NCBI GenBank assembly: GCA_029204045.2
Contig: JAQNDB010000149.1
Span: 61,717-125,716, forward strand
Length of the DNA stretch: 64,000 bases
DNA from: Tillandsia leiboldiana
Taxonomy: Eukaryota; Streptophyta; Magnoliopsida; Poales; Bromeliaceae
Direction: 5' to 3'
Shown here: piece by piece, positions 32,042 through 43,382 of the stretch
How positions within the stretch are numbered: the first letter of the stretch is position 1
Layout: each line of letters begins with the position of its first letter
The notes under the pieces: model-generated
The model's input: the letters and a program-made list of their open reading frames with translations, nothing else
Database searches by the model: none
Told to the model about the DNA's origin: nothing
Program-made: the position numbers and the translations under genes

Positions 32042-33354
32042 TGATGAGAACCATTGGGACAACTAACAGGACAATTGATGAGAACTGCTGGGACGAACTC
32101 TCCTAAAATTTAATATAACCCCACAGATAACTTATATTGGGACACTGTGATTGGGACAACGGCTATAATCTCGCATGCAATAACTTTTATAACAATCAAT
32201 CTTTTTAAAATAAATATTTGACACTTTTCTACAGCTTTTAAATAATGGCATGCTTTCTTGCTCATCTAGTTAGCCACTATTTATTGCTACACTATCATCT
32301 TGGGATTTGTACATGTTTCATTGTTGTCCTGTGCATCCAGAGGCTTGTTGCTCAAGTGTGAGCAGGGGTTTGGGATAGTGTAGTCGAGATTGCATTAGAT
32401 TGTGGATTTGTGGGGTATTGCGGTAACCGCGGACAGTAGGCGGTCGACCAGATGTTTACCCTTGCATCAGATTGGGGTTGAGTCTGGTTTATTGCATCAG
32501 CTGGGGATTGGGTTTCTGTAGTGGATGGAGTTTCCCACTTTGATCATAGTTATGATCCAGTCCTGCTATATTGAGATATGTGCTACAGAGATACTTGAGA
32601 TACTGATGACAGAGATGCTTTACTCGTGTGGGTCACTCCCCTCGGGTGCCACTCCGGAGGTGGGCTTTATCAGACCCAGCCGTGTGTGCCGGTCTGATAC
32701 TTATGTTGGGATGCGACCCGTGCGAGCCGATCCCGCGGTTTCGAGCCGTGTGTGCAGATTCCGCTGAGCAGGCAGTACCAGTTGTTACTGGTGTCTAGAT
32801 TGGATTTATTTGGACAGATACCATTTCTGATGCATGCATACAGTTTTGACAGCATAGTAGTGGTAGTTTTCCTGTTTCAGAATCTTATGTATTTTACCAC
32901 TTCCCCTTTTCCCTTTTGCCTCTAGTAGTCCTAGTGGGTGCGTCAGAGTTGAGGTTTTACCCACTAGGGGAGGCTGCTGGTTTATCTGGTAGTTCTCACC
33001 CCCCATTGTTATTTTCTGTTTCTTCCTTCTCCTCTATTTTGCAGAGCCATCTGCGGGAGCTGCTAGGCCATCGGCAGCGGATCGAGGTAAGGGGATCGCC
33101 GAATAGATAGATCTCCTGTGAGATTGAGAGCTGTAAATAGACGCTGTACCCTTCACTCAGACTGTGGTATTCTCCTTTTATTTGGGTCTGGCTTCCGCCA
33201 GCGGGTTGTACTATTTGGTGAGCTGAGAGATTATTGTACTTATTACAGCTTTATTTGTAGTTCGAGTCTGAGATACTATGTGGTTCTTCTACTTCAGCTC
33301 TGTATTATGCTCTTTTATTGTTCATATTATATCGAAGCAGGTTACCAGCGCTTC

Positions 33355-33380
33355 GTGTACTCGGGAAATCCCGTGTGCAC
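33355..33380 (+). other. Terminal LTR hairpin (D)
   Basis: GTGTACTCGGG 33355-33365 pairs with CCCGTGTGCAC 33370-33380 (one T-T mismatch, one wobble) across an AAAT loop, followed directly by GGCGGATCTG. Confidence 0.73.
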
Positions 33381-33427
33381 GGCGGATCTGTTGGCGAGCC
33401 CGGGTTCCGGGGCGTGACAGATTAAGT

Positions 33428-33439
33428 TGGTATCAGAGC
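33428..33439 (+). other. Primer binding site, initiator tRNA-Met (D)
   Basis: TGGTATCAGAGC lies nine bases after the LTR end. Confidence 0.95.
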
Positions 33440-33598
33440 TTAGGGATAGGTCAGTTGGGACTTAGGAAACCCTAGGCTTTTGGTAGACCCTAGGATAATA
33501 GGATGCGAGAGACGTGATATTTGCGAAAGTCGTTGATTTATTGTTTGACTCTTCGAGTGAGAGAAGAGGGATCGACATGCCCAATTTCTGGTGAACCG

Positions 33599-33622
33599 TT
33601 ATGTTGGCTGCAGACAATATAA
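33599..33622 (+). other. Leader hairpin with CTGCAG loop (D)
   Basis: TTATGTTG 33599-33606 pairs with CAATATAA 33615-33622 with one wobble, at a different position from the wobble in E. The loop GCTGCAGA is unchanged. The hairpin ends 86 bases before the gag ATG. Confidence 0.7.
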
Positions 33623-33708
33623 AGTCACAGAAATATGGGGATGTCTTTGACTTTCGCTAGATTGGGTCGTGTAGGGATATGATACTGAGTGTGGTTTCTT
33701 GTGGTAGG

Positions 33709-35031
33709 ATGCCTCCGCGACGTAGGATGTTGACGCGTTCTCAGCCTGATTCCCCTGAGCCCGACCAGGAGGAGTCCGGGCAGGGCCAGCAGAGTGAGGT
33801 GCCAGAGCTACAAGCTCAGATGGCCCAGATGTCCGAGGCTGTTCGGCGTCAGGAGGAGGCTATGGGTCGGCTGACGCAGATGTTAGAGCAGAGGGCGCAG
33901 CCTGTTGTAGCACCCCCGGAGAGTTCTCCCGTACCTTCTTCCCCTGCTGTGAATCCCCCAGTTGTACCGGTGACCCCGGCATCCCCTGTTGCTCGGGGTA
34001 CTGGTAGACAGTTGTCTGGGTTGACGGGACCTTTGACCCCGGCAGGGCAGCGGGAAATGGTTGACTTGTTGATGAGGTTTCGCCAGTTTGACCCACCCCA
34101 TTTCTCGGGGCAGAATGCAGAGCCGTGGGAGGCAGAGTCGTGGATCACGGCGATGGAGCGACGTTTTGAGACATTGTTCATCGAGGAGCGATACCAGGTG
34201 CTATTAGCGACGAACTTTTTGGAGCACAACGCCGAGGCTTGGTGGCGGCGTGTTCGACCGGCTGGTCCGCCTGGGGCTCAGCTCCTGACCTGGGCGGAGT
34301 TCCGCAGTCTCCTTCTCGGGGCTTTCTTCCCGGAAAGCGTCCGACAGAGATTGGAGGAGCAGATGAGAAACCTTCGCCAGGGAAATCGGCCCGTACACGA
34401 ATACATTGCCAATTTCAATCAGTTGTTGGCATGTGTACCGAACGTGGCCAGGGATGAGGCGCACCGGATTTACATGTTCGAGCGAGGGTTGCGCCGGGAC
34501 CTTTTTCAACTTGTTCGCTCGCGTAGGTTGCAGACCTTGGAGGCCTCAATGGAGCAGGCACTCTACGCTGAGTGCGGGGAGGTAGTAATGGAAGAGGTAG
34601 CTCCAGCTCCCGTGGTGATCCCGGGGGTGAAGCGATCGGCATCGGAGGTTGGGGGACAGGCTAGCTCATGGAGGCCGCCACGACCGTCTCTGCCACAGTT
34701 TTCCGACCAAGGACGGTCTGAGCGGCGAGGGCCTGGTGGATCCCAGAGGCCCCAGCAGCGGCAGCAGCAACAGCAGAGATCCCAGCCGTCGCAGCGTGGG
34801 TCGCAACGACAGCCTCAGCGACAACGGCAGTCTCAACAGCAACAGCAATCACGACAGCCACGGGCTCCCGGCAATTGTATTTTCTGTGGAGGTCAGCATT
34901 TTCCCAACACCTGCGACCAGCGGTGGGGTCGCTGCTATAGATGTGGACAGCCCGGGCACATTCAAGCTTCGTGCCCCTTTTCGGCCCCCGCCACCCCTTC
35001 TTCAGCATCTGCTCCATCTTCATCTCAATAG
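33709..35031 (+). CDS. gag: Element D Gag polyprotein
   Basis: The structural protein that forms the virus-like particle and binds the RNA. The frame is open from 33679, but MPPRRRM at 33709 is the likely start because element 1 has the equivalent ATG at the same place. Order: Gln/Glu-rich coiled segment (residues about 20-65), Pro-rich linker, retrotransposon gag domain (about 125-300: FDPPHFSG, WITAMERRF, AEAWWRRV, FFPESVRQRL), Arg/Gln-rich basic tract, CCHC zinc knuckle near the end (CYRCGQPGHIQASC) preceded by CIFCGGQHFPNTC. It stops at TAG 35029-35031. Pol continues in the same frame directly after that stop, so gag and pol were probably one ORF, as usual in this group. The TAG is either a mutation or a readthrough stop. 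Confidence 0.92.
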   Translation: MPPRRRMLTRSQPDSPEPDQEESGQGQQSEVPELQAQMAQMSEAVRRQEEAMGRLTQMLEQRAQPVVAPPESSPVPSSPAVNPPVVPVTPASPVARGTGRQLSGLTGPLTPAGQREMVDLLMRFRQFDPPHFSGQNAEPWEAESWITAMERRFETLFIEERYQVLLATNFLEHNAEAWWRRVRPAGPPGAQLLTWAEFRSLLLGAFFPESVRQRLEEQMRNLRQGNRPVHEYIANFNQLLACVPNVARDEAHRIYMFERGLRRDLFQLVRSRRLQTLEASMEQALYAECGEVVMEEVAPAPVVIPGVKRSASEVGGQASSWRPPRPSLPQFSDQGRSERRGPGGSQRPQQRQQQQQRSQPSQRGSQRQPQRQRQSQQQQQSRQPRAPGNCIFCGGQHFPNTCDQRWGRCYRCGQPGHIQASCPFSAPATPSSASAPSSSQ

Positions 35032-38000
35032 CGGTCGACGGCTCAGCGGCCATATGCTCCAGCAAGCACGCCATCTTCTTCCCATCCCACGGAGTATCGC
35101 CCTCCAGCTCAAAGTGGGCGAGTGTATGCTGCGCAGGTAGATGACTCTTTGGCAGCAGATCACGTGGTGGCAGGTATCACCCTATTTTCTGGCATTAGGA
35201 CTCGTACTTTATTTGATACGGGAGCATCACATTCTTTTATTAGTAAATCATTTGCATCATTACATGGGTTAGAGGTAGGACTTTTGCCACGTGCACGAAA
35301 GGTTCAGATTCCCGATCACACCTTGCACGTGGAGGAGTGTTGTTGGTCCTGCCCGATGCAAATCGAGTCCTGGATTATGCCAGCAGACCTGTTGGTCCTG
35401 AGACAATTGAAGGACTTCGATGTGGTCCTCGGGATGGACTGGCTGGCTCGGTATTTTGCGACTATTGATTGTGACGCAAGGACCGTCACTTTTAGAGAGC
35501 CAGGCCAGGAGATGTTGGTATATCGGGGATGTCAGAGTGCTTTCTTTGCCTCTATGGTTTCGACTTCCCGAGCAAAGCAGATGATCCGTCGAGGATGTGT
35601 AGCCTTTTTGGCTAGTGTTGTTGAGGGGCCTATGGCGGCGCCGGGACTCGGGGATATCCCTATTGCCCGCGAGTTCCCGGATGTTTTTCCCCCTGAGCTT
35701 ACTAGCATGCCGCCGGATAGGGAAATTGAGTTTGTGATTCACGTAGTCCCAGGAACTGCGCCAATCTCTAAGGCTCCTTACCGGATGGCACCGGCTGAGT
35801 TGCGAGAGCTTAAGGCGCAACTTCAGGATTTAATGGATAAGGGTTTTATTAGGCCGAGTGTATCGCCTTGGGGAGCGCCGGTGCTATTCGTGAAAAAGAA
35901 GGATGGGTCACTTCGATTGTGTGTGGACTATAGGGAATTAAATAAAGTGACCATCAAGAACAAGTACCCTTTGCCGCGCATCGATGATCTTTTTGATCAG
36001 CTGCAAGGGTCTTGTGTCTTCTCTAAGATAGATTTGCAGTCCGGTTACCACCAGTTGAAGGTGAAGGCCAAGGATATTCCGAAGACGGCATTCAGATCAC
36101 GGTACGGGCATTATGAATTCACAGTTATGCCTTTTGGGCTAACTAATGCCCCTGCCGCATTCATGGATTTAATGAACCGGATCTTCCAGATATACTTAGA
36201 CCGGTTCGTGGTAGTGTTCATTGATGATATCTTGGTCTACTCCCGAAGTGATGCGAAGCATGAGGAGCACTTGAGGATTGTGCTGCAACTTCTACGAGAG
36301 AAGAAGTTGTTTGCCAAACTGGCAAAATGCGAGTTTTGGCTTCGGGAGGTAGTCTTTTTGGGCCATGTAATTTCCGCCGCAGGTGTGGCGGTGGACCCAG
36401 CGAAGATTGAGGCGGTCCGGGATTGGCCCCGACCGACGACCATTTCTGAGGTGCGTAGTTTTATGGGCTTAGCCGGGTATTATCGTCGGTTTGTGGAAAG
36501 CTTTGCGAAGCTTTCCACACCCCTCACTCGTTTGACGCGTAAGGGAGTAAAATTTGTCTGGAGTGAGGACTGTCAAAGGAGCTTTGAGGAGCTAAAGAGT
36601 AGACTGATGACCGCCCCTATCCTTTCCCTCCCTGTTATGGGAAAAGGATATGTGATCTACAGTGATGCATCACACAGCGGACTTGGTTGTGTGTTGATGC
36701 AGGAAGGGAGGGTAATTGCTTATGCATCAAGACAACTCAAAGAATATGAGAAAAATTACCCTACCCATGACTTGGAGCTTGCTGCTGTAGTGTTTGCACT
36801 GAAGCTTTGGCGTCATTATCTATATGGGGAGCATTGTGAAATCTACACCGACCACAAGAGCCTAAAATACCTGTTCACGCAGAAGGAATTGAATTTGAGG
36901 CAACGTAGGTGGTTAGAGCTATTAAAGGATTATGATGTAGATATTCTCTACCACCCAGGAAAGGCTAACGTGGTCGCTGATGCCTTGAGTAGAAGAGCGG
37001 TGCAAAGTTTGTCTATGTTGATCACAGACCAGGCGCCGCTATTAGAGGAGATGAGACGACTCGAGATAGAGGTTGTGTCCCCTGGGGTCACTGCTAGACT
37101 GACATCTTTAGTCTTGCAGCCCACTCTGCTGGACAGGATCAGGGAGAAACAGAGTGAGGACCCCCACTTGACCAGGATTAGAGATCAGATTCCGAGTAAT
37201 CAGTCTGGGGACTTTACGGTAGATGCCTCGGGAGTACTGAGGTACAGGAACCGAGCATGTGTGCCAATAGATGTGGAGATTAGAGAACAGATATTGCGAG
37301 AGGCCCATTATACACCTTATACCCTACATCCTGGTGGGACTAAGATGTATAAGGATCTCAAGGCACACTTCTGGTGGAAAGGCATGAAAAGGGATATTGG
37401 GAGATTTGTGGCCCAGTGTTTAACTTGTCAGCCGGTGAAAGCTGAGCATCGAGTGCCAGCTGGCAAGTTACAGAGTCTCCCAATTCCCGAGTGGAAATGG
37501 GACCACATTACGATGGATTTCGTGGTCGGACTGCCAAGGGCACAGGGAGGAGCAGACGCTATCTGGGTAGTTGTAGATCGACTTACCAAGTCGGCGCACT
37601 TTCTGCCCATGCAGACTACGTGGCCACTTGAGCGACTAGCCCAGTTATATCTAGACGAGATAGTAAGACTACATGGAGTACCAGCCTCCATTGTATCAGA
37701 TAGAGACCCGAGGTTTGTTTCGCGTTTCTGGAGGAGCTTGCAGACAGCCTTGGGGACTCAACTCAGGTTCAGTACGGCTTTTCATCCGCAGACTGATGGG
37801 CAGTCAGAACGGACGATACAAATCCTGGAGGACATGCTGAGGGCTTGTGTCTTGGATTTCGGCGGAGGGTGGATTCGACACTTATCCTTGGCTGAGTTCG
37901 CATACAACAATAGCTTTCAAGCGAGCATTCAGATGGCTCCGTTTGAAGCATTGTATGGACGCAAGTGTCGGTCACCACTTTATTGGAGTGACGTGGGCGA

Positions 38001-38143
38001 GAGGCGGACCTTGGGACCAGATGTCTTGATAGAAGCGGAAGAGAAGGTCCGAGTGATTCGACGGCATCTTCAAACCGCCCAAAGCCGACACAGGAGTTAT
38101 GCCGATGTTCGGCGACGAGACTTAGAATTTCAAGTTGGAGATC
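35032..38143 (+). CDS. pol: Element D Pol: protease, reverse transcriptase, RNase H, integrase (interrupted by F)
   Basis: Open in the gag frame from the codon after TAG; the first Met is at 35122. Positions counted from that Met: aspartic protease LFDTGASHSFIS (about 30-41); reverse transcriptase (about 215-385) with YRELNKVTIKNKYPLPRID and the catalytic VFIDDILVYS; RNase H (about 510-630) with YSDASHSGLG; integrase zinc finger ending CLTCQ (about 745-775); integrase core with TMDFVVGLP, SDRDPRF and HPQTDGQSERT carrying the D, D and E. All catalytic motifs are intact. The frame leaves D at 38143, where solo LTR F is inserted after FQVGD; the rest of the protein is at 42911-43329. Its product would copy and insert the element if whole. 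Confidence 0.93.
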
Positions 38144-38238
38144 TGTCACGCCCCGAGTTTAAAAACCAGCGTCTAAAATTTTTTTTTTTTTTTCTTGAAA
38201 TCAGAGTTTAAAACCAGCCAGGGCGCAACAGACCGCCA

Positions 38239-38290
38239 CATATATAGAAGAGTCCCAATCCCACTGAGGATTGAGCCTTTTCTATATATG
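38239..38290 (-). other. Terminal LTR hairpin (F)
   Basis: CATATATAGA 38239-38248 pairs with TCTATATATG 38281-38290; inner CAATCC 38256-38261 pairs with GGATTG 38268-38273. On the minus strand TGGCGGTCTG follows. Confidence 0.72.
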
Positions 38291-39329
38291 CACGGCTCAC
38301 TTGGCATACAATCAGAGTACTAACTACGTACATCTACTAAGCAAGATTAAATTACAATATCAATAACCTCTCAATTACATTGCATTACATTTGATACAAC
38401 AAATAACTAAATACTTGATCTTATCGGCTGTCCAGGGTCAAGCTCTATCTCGCGATCTCACCAACTCGTCCCGACGTCTCAACACCCGCTCGACCTGAAA
38501 AACAGTCACCCGAGGGTGTGAGACACACCGGAGTGTATCCCAGTGGGCACGACGAGCCAAGAAATAGCAGATCATACCTACTGGTATACAAAGCTAGAGG
38601 ATAGTAATAGATCAGGGGTTAGGGTAAAGCAGATATATAACTGGTGCTGTAAAGAAAGCAAAACTCATAATCTGGGTACAAGCATAGGAGATAATTTTAG
38701 CAGAATTTAAAACATGTATCAGGATAATCAACACATCATGGAGTTAGGACAATCAGCAAGATAACAATGAAACTATAATCAAAGGCATCACATAGAATCA
38801 TATGAAGGTAGATAACTAGAAGCCAGATCAAAGAATCAAAGAATCATGTTAAAGCAACTTAACAACACATGCATCAAATAGATGAAAACGCAAAGACCCA
38901 ATCACAAGCTACCATATTGGCCTTCACAAGACCTCAGGCAAGGCTTCCCACTTGGCACCACCTGGTTGACATTCCCTTCACAAGGGTCACGGGTTGCCAC
39001 AGCTAACCACTATACCGGTAAAGTACATCGCTACGGGTAGCAAATCCGCTGATGTTCGTGAAGTACAACGGTGCGGGCGAATCATATGCAAATGCTCAAG
39101 CTCACGGTCCACTGACCGGGTAATCGGCAACAAGCCGGGAAATCCCCACTGGGATGCAATGACAAGATCAACTGAATCTCAACACTTATGCAGGAACACT
39201 CAGCAATAAATCTCAACTCATATGCAATATCATGGCAAATCTCAACTCAGCAGAAGCTCACATATAAACTCAACTCAACCACACAAACCAACCAAATGAT
39301 ACAAAACTTAAACACATATTTTTAAGAAA

Positions 39330-39830
39330 ACTGTTTTGAAAAGTCCAAACCCCGAAAAGCATTGCCCTCGTCCTATCAAACAAGAACAGACTCAGGTGAC
39401 ACTACGAAGCTTGGGTTTCCAAACCTCGTAGAGCAATTGCCTTTGTCCTATCAAACAAGAACAGACTCCGGCGACCCTACGAAGCTCGGTAAAGACATCA
39501 GTTAAACAAATCTATGTGCTCAGCAGTGTATCATTTGATCGACAGGACAAACAGGCTTACTCATCAACCATGGAAATGTTCCAAGATAAGATATAAATAC
39601 CAGAGGCACTAAGAATAATCATGTAAGGCGGAATAGAACTGATAACAGGCATGGCTCAACATCTCACCCAATCAGATAGACTAACCCCTTATGCAACTAA
39701 ACACATGTTTTTAAGAAAACCTTTGAAAACAATAGGTTTTTGGGTCCCAACCCTCATAGAGCGTTACCCTCGTCCTATCAAACAAGAACAGACTCAGGCT
39801 ACCCTACAAGGCTTGGTAAAAAAAACATTT
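39330..39830 (-). other. Three conserved-loop motifs (F)
   Basis: Reverse complements of TGTTCTTGTTTGAT at 39375-39388, 39450-39463 and 39777-39790. On the minus strand each is preceded by GAGTC or AGTC and followed by AGGAC, forming at least a short apical helix. Wider inverted repeats (for example CGTAG/CTACG around the second) are weaker than in elements 1 and E. Confidence 0.6.
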
Positions 39831-42800
39831 ATTTTAAAAGATCATGTATTTAGCAACATAACGGGCGAACAACAAGGAAGCAGGTATAAAGCAAGCATAA
39901 GGTAGCAAATCACTGAATCAATGGAAAGGCAGGCTCAAGCATTAATAGACTGATATAATAATCAAGCATAGGAGTGCAACTACGAAATGGCCAATTAGTC
40001 AGAGCAACTAACAGTAATATATATTGCAACCAAAGGCAGACAGGCTCAAAATAAACTAAGTTACCAAGAACAGGAGTCCAACCAGTATCGCACCCCAGAG
40101 GGCCGAACTGATAAAACCCGGACCGAAGATAACCCACCTGATATAACGCAGGCGGCTAAACTGAACCAACTGTACGCTCAGCACATCAGATGCTACCGAA
40201 TAACCCTAAATGTGAATTAAGGTTCAGAAATCAACTTACTAACCAGTATATGATGTGACTTTTGCATCTAGACCCCTAGGGCTTTTAAATTTTCACTTTT
40301 AGTGCCACTTTGGGCACTGTTTTCGCTCGTTCTTTCAACTGGAGATTCATTTTAACATTCCGTCACTTCCAACAGGTTACTTATGTCTTGCTGGACACCG
40401 TGCTCACTCATTTGTGGCAGCACGGGTCCCGAGGCAAATTTTGGCCCATAATATATGCACTAACATAGCCTAAAAGCCATTTTGTTTCTTTGGATCAACA
40501 AAACCTAATTTAAACGCGAGCATCGCGTTCAGTGACCCCAAATTAGTCAAGAACTCACTGTCGCGACTTCGCAAACAACCCAGAACCAACCTTGGGCCAT
40601 AAAACAAACCCTAGAGCTCGACAACCTTGGAACTTAAGTTTTATTGTGCCAATTTAATTTCTGCTTTTACCACATGCTTAAAATGCCTCATGAATCACTG
40701 GGCTTGCTCTATTTGCAACCCAGAATCATTGGATCAACCAGAACCAACACTTAGCCTTCAATCAACATTCATAATGCTCCAAACATCAATCCACACAGAC
40801 CCAACTTGATCTGAAGTGAGCATCAAGCTCAGGGGACCATTTGAAGCATCTTTCATATTTAAATCGAAGCCTGATTCCAACAAAATCCTCCCTATGGCAT
40901 TTTATCAAACACATGGTGTGCACTTTATACCCACACACATATACAACATTCCCGAGCTCTTTCTCTGCAACCACTGCACCTGGGGTTTTCCAACTTGAAA
41001 GGATATGCTCCATAGAGTTGCAGGAGCATTTCCATCATTTATTTTCAAGCTAGCACCCCCAGGTTTGGCCGCAAGCATGAGGAAGAAGATGATATTAACC
41101 TTGAAAATTGTGACCATCCAAGCAAAGCATCTGGGACCAAACAACTTGACCAAAAAGTTGCTAAATACCATAACTAACTTACCTGAGCCCGTGCCCGGCG
41201 ACAGAACACGGCGGCGGCGCGGCGGTGGCAAGCTCGGTTTTGGAGCTTTTACCAACAATGGCAACTTTGCAACTATCGGTTTTAAGGTGCAAGGGGCAGC
41301 ACCTGAAGCTTCCTAGCAAGCTTTTAGGAAGGTCTAGAGTTGTCCCCGCCGTCGGAGGTCGCCGGATGGCCGGCCGCCATTAATGACCTCGAGCTTGGGC
41401 CAACAATGGTGGATCCCCCCTCGGGCTGCATGGCTGCCATGCAAAGGCATGGTTGGACTCTAAATGGTCCCATGAAGCTTCTCGGCCATGTGCACGGCGG
41501 TGGGGAGGCTCGCCGGCGCCGGAGCACAAAGCTCGGCCGAAGTGCAATATTCCCGAAAACTAGGGCACAAATCTGCCATTGATCCGCTCGATCATACTCC
41601 ACCAAATTTGGTGGGGTTGATCCCCATCCCCTACAGTCCATGCCTACCAACTTTGGCTCATTTTGGCCAATTGGTCGAAGAGAACGGCCGCGGTGGAGTT
41701 TTCTTAGGTTTCCGGCGAGATCTTGCTTCCGCCGGCAAACCAGTGTGCATGGGAAGCTCAAACTTGGCTCGAAGCATCCTAAGGACCTAAATAATCTACT
41801 GCTAGTGGTCTCGGGCTCAAACAAACCGTGGTTTAAAAACCTCACCTTGGCCTAGGTTGAAGAAGATGGGATGAAGCCGGTTCTCTTCCTCCTCCTTCGC
41901 GCGGCCAAGGCAACCTCCCAGGTTGCACCACAGGCACAGGGGAACTCCTCAGGGACTCCAAATCCAAACTTGAAGAAGCTTGGTCCCAACCTTCTTCCTC
42001 CTCTCTCTCTCTCTCTCTCTCTCGGGTTCCTCTCAATGGGGTGATCTCTCTCGGCCACCCCAGCATCCGAGGCTAAAGAGGAGTTACTCTTGGGAGTTAG
42101 AAAAATCCCAAGAGCCTCTCTTGTAACCCCCCCCCACGAGGGAGCCCAAAAGCCCAACAACTCTTTGCAACAAAACCAACTCAAACCCAGTTCAGACCTA
42201 ACCCAAGCCTCCGGGGTCTTCACAGTAGGTACAAAATGCACCCAACACCCCATGGTTTAAGCCCTTAACAATTTGACACATAAAATATTAACAATTTTAC
42301 GAAAATACCCCTTTTTGGTGCATTTCACGCATTTCGAGAAAATCCGTTCGCCGAATTGCGAAGCGGACTTCGCCACGACGTCCGGCTCGTCGAGACCTGT
42401 CAGGTAGCGTGTTTGTTTGGTTTGTTCGACGCTCGGATTAAAAGTCGTTCCATAAAGTTCGTCGAATTATCGCGCGTGGCACGCACTTCGATGCACCCGG
42501 GTCGCCAAACGCGAAATCCGTCAGTGCCATTGCGCTCAGAACGTCGAAATTAGCTAGGTTCCATTACTCATACCTCTAGGTTAAAACTCTAGATAGTGGT
42601 TCGGCCATTAGTAAAAGCGAGGGATTAAAAACTCGAGGGTTACTATTCACTTAAGTCGCGGGGCCCACTTTTGATTTCTGATTTCTGGAAGATCCGACCG
42701 TCGGATCGAAAACATATGAATATGAAACTTCTATGTTTCGACGAGACGATCGCAATGGTGATCTCGGATTTTCCAGATCAGACCCCGATCAAAAGTCGAT

Positions 42801-42910
42801 ATCTCTGGGCCCACTATTGACCCACTATCTCTCCACTTTTGCCAAAATTGACAAATTTTAAATATTTAAAAGCAAACAGAGACTTTTAAATTCTAGATTA
42901 CTACAAGATC

Positions 42911-43329
42911 ATGTATTCCTGAAAGTCTCGCCGTCCAAAGGAATCAGGAGATTCGGCATTCGTGGAAAGCTTAGCCCCCGATACATTGGACCCTTTGAGA
43001 TATTGGAGCGTATCGGGCCAGTTGCCTACCGACTTGCACTTCCTCCGAGGCTTGCTGGTGTCCATGATGTGTTTCACGTTTCTACTTTGAGGAAGTATGT
43101 CTTCGACCCATCGCACGTCATCGACTTCACACCGCTTGAGATTAGCGAAGATTTGAGGTATGAGGAGCGCCCACTACGAATTCTGGACCGAGAGGTGAGA
43201 GAATTGCGCAATCGGGCCATTCCCTATGTGAAAATCCAATGGGGCAATCATGACGAGCGCGAGGCTACATGGGAGCTCGAGTCAGAGATGAGGGATGCTC
43301 ACCCCTACTTATTCGAGACATCGGACTGA
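42911..43329 (+). CDS. pol: Element D Pol C-terminus: GPY module and chromodomain-type tail
   Basis: The D pol frame resumes after F and its duplicated AGATC. It includes KLSPRYIGPFEILERIGPVA (GPY/F module), VHDVFHVSTLRKY, and the tail with LRNRAIPYVKIQW and EREATWELE typical of chromovirus chromodomain-like ends, stopping at 43329. The nearest Met (43003) is internal and not a start. This part is thought to steer integration towards particular chromatin. Confidence 0.92.
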
Positions 43330-43347
43330 GGATTATTGTTTAGTCTC

Positions 43348-43382
43348 GTTTCGAGGACGAAACTCTTTTTAGTGGGGGAGGA
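43348..43382 (+). other. Pre-polypurine hairpin and polypurine tract (D)
   Basis: GTTTCG-AGGA-CGAAAC at 43348-43363, then GTGGGGGAGGA (43372-43382) immediately before the right LTR. Confidence 0.88.

Larger units (their letters stand above)
31782..33419 (+). repeat. Element D 5-prime LTR, second part
   Basis: It resumes after E and ends GGGGCGTGACA before the primer site. It contains a 13-base tandem repeat (31944-32041) and the terminal hairpin (33355-33380). It matches 44703-45366, 51819-52030 and 63829-64000 of the right LTR. TTTTGCAG-like acceptors (for example near 33042) suggest possible leader splicing, unproven. Confidence 0.92.
38144..42905 (-). mobile_element. Element F: minus-strand solo LTR of a Ty3/gypsy element (4762 bp)
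   Basis: On plus it starts TGTCACGCCCCG (the reverse of the usual CGGGGCGTGACA end) and ends ACTACA. AGATC occurs on both sides (38139-38143 and 42906-42910), a perfect target duplication. There is no primer site, polypurine tract or coding region, so it is one LTR left after recombination between two. It holds three conserved-loop motifs, a terminal hairpin (38239-38290) and a CT-rich run (41999-42024). ORFs inside are not supported. Confidence 0.87.

Noticed and set aside
38144..42905. F as a complete element or host gene region
   Set aside because: No primer site, polypurine tract or coding domain; LTR-type ends with a perfect target duplication fit a solo LTR.
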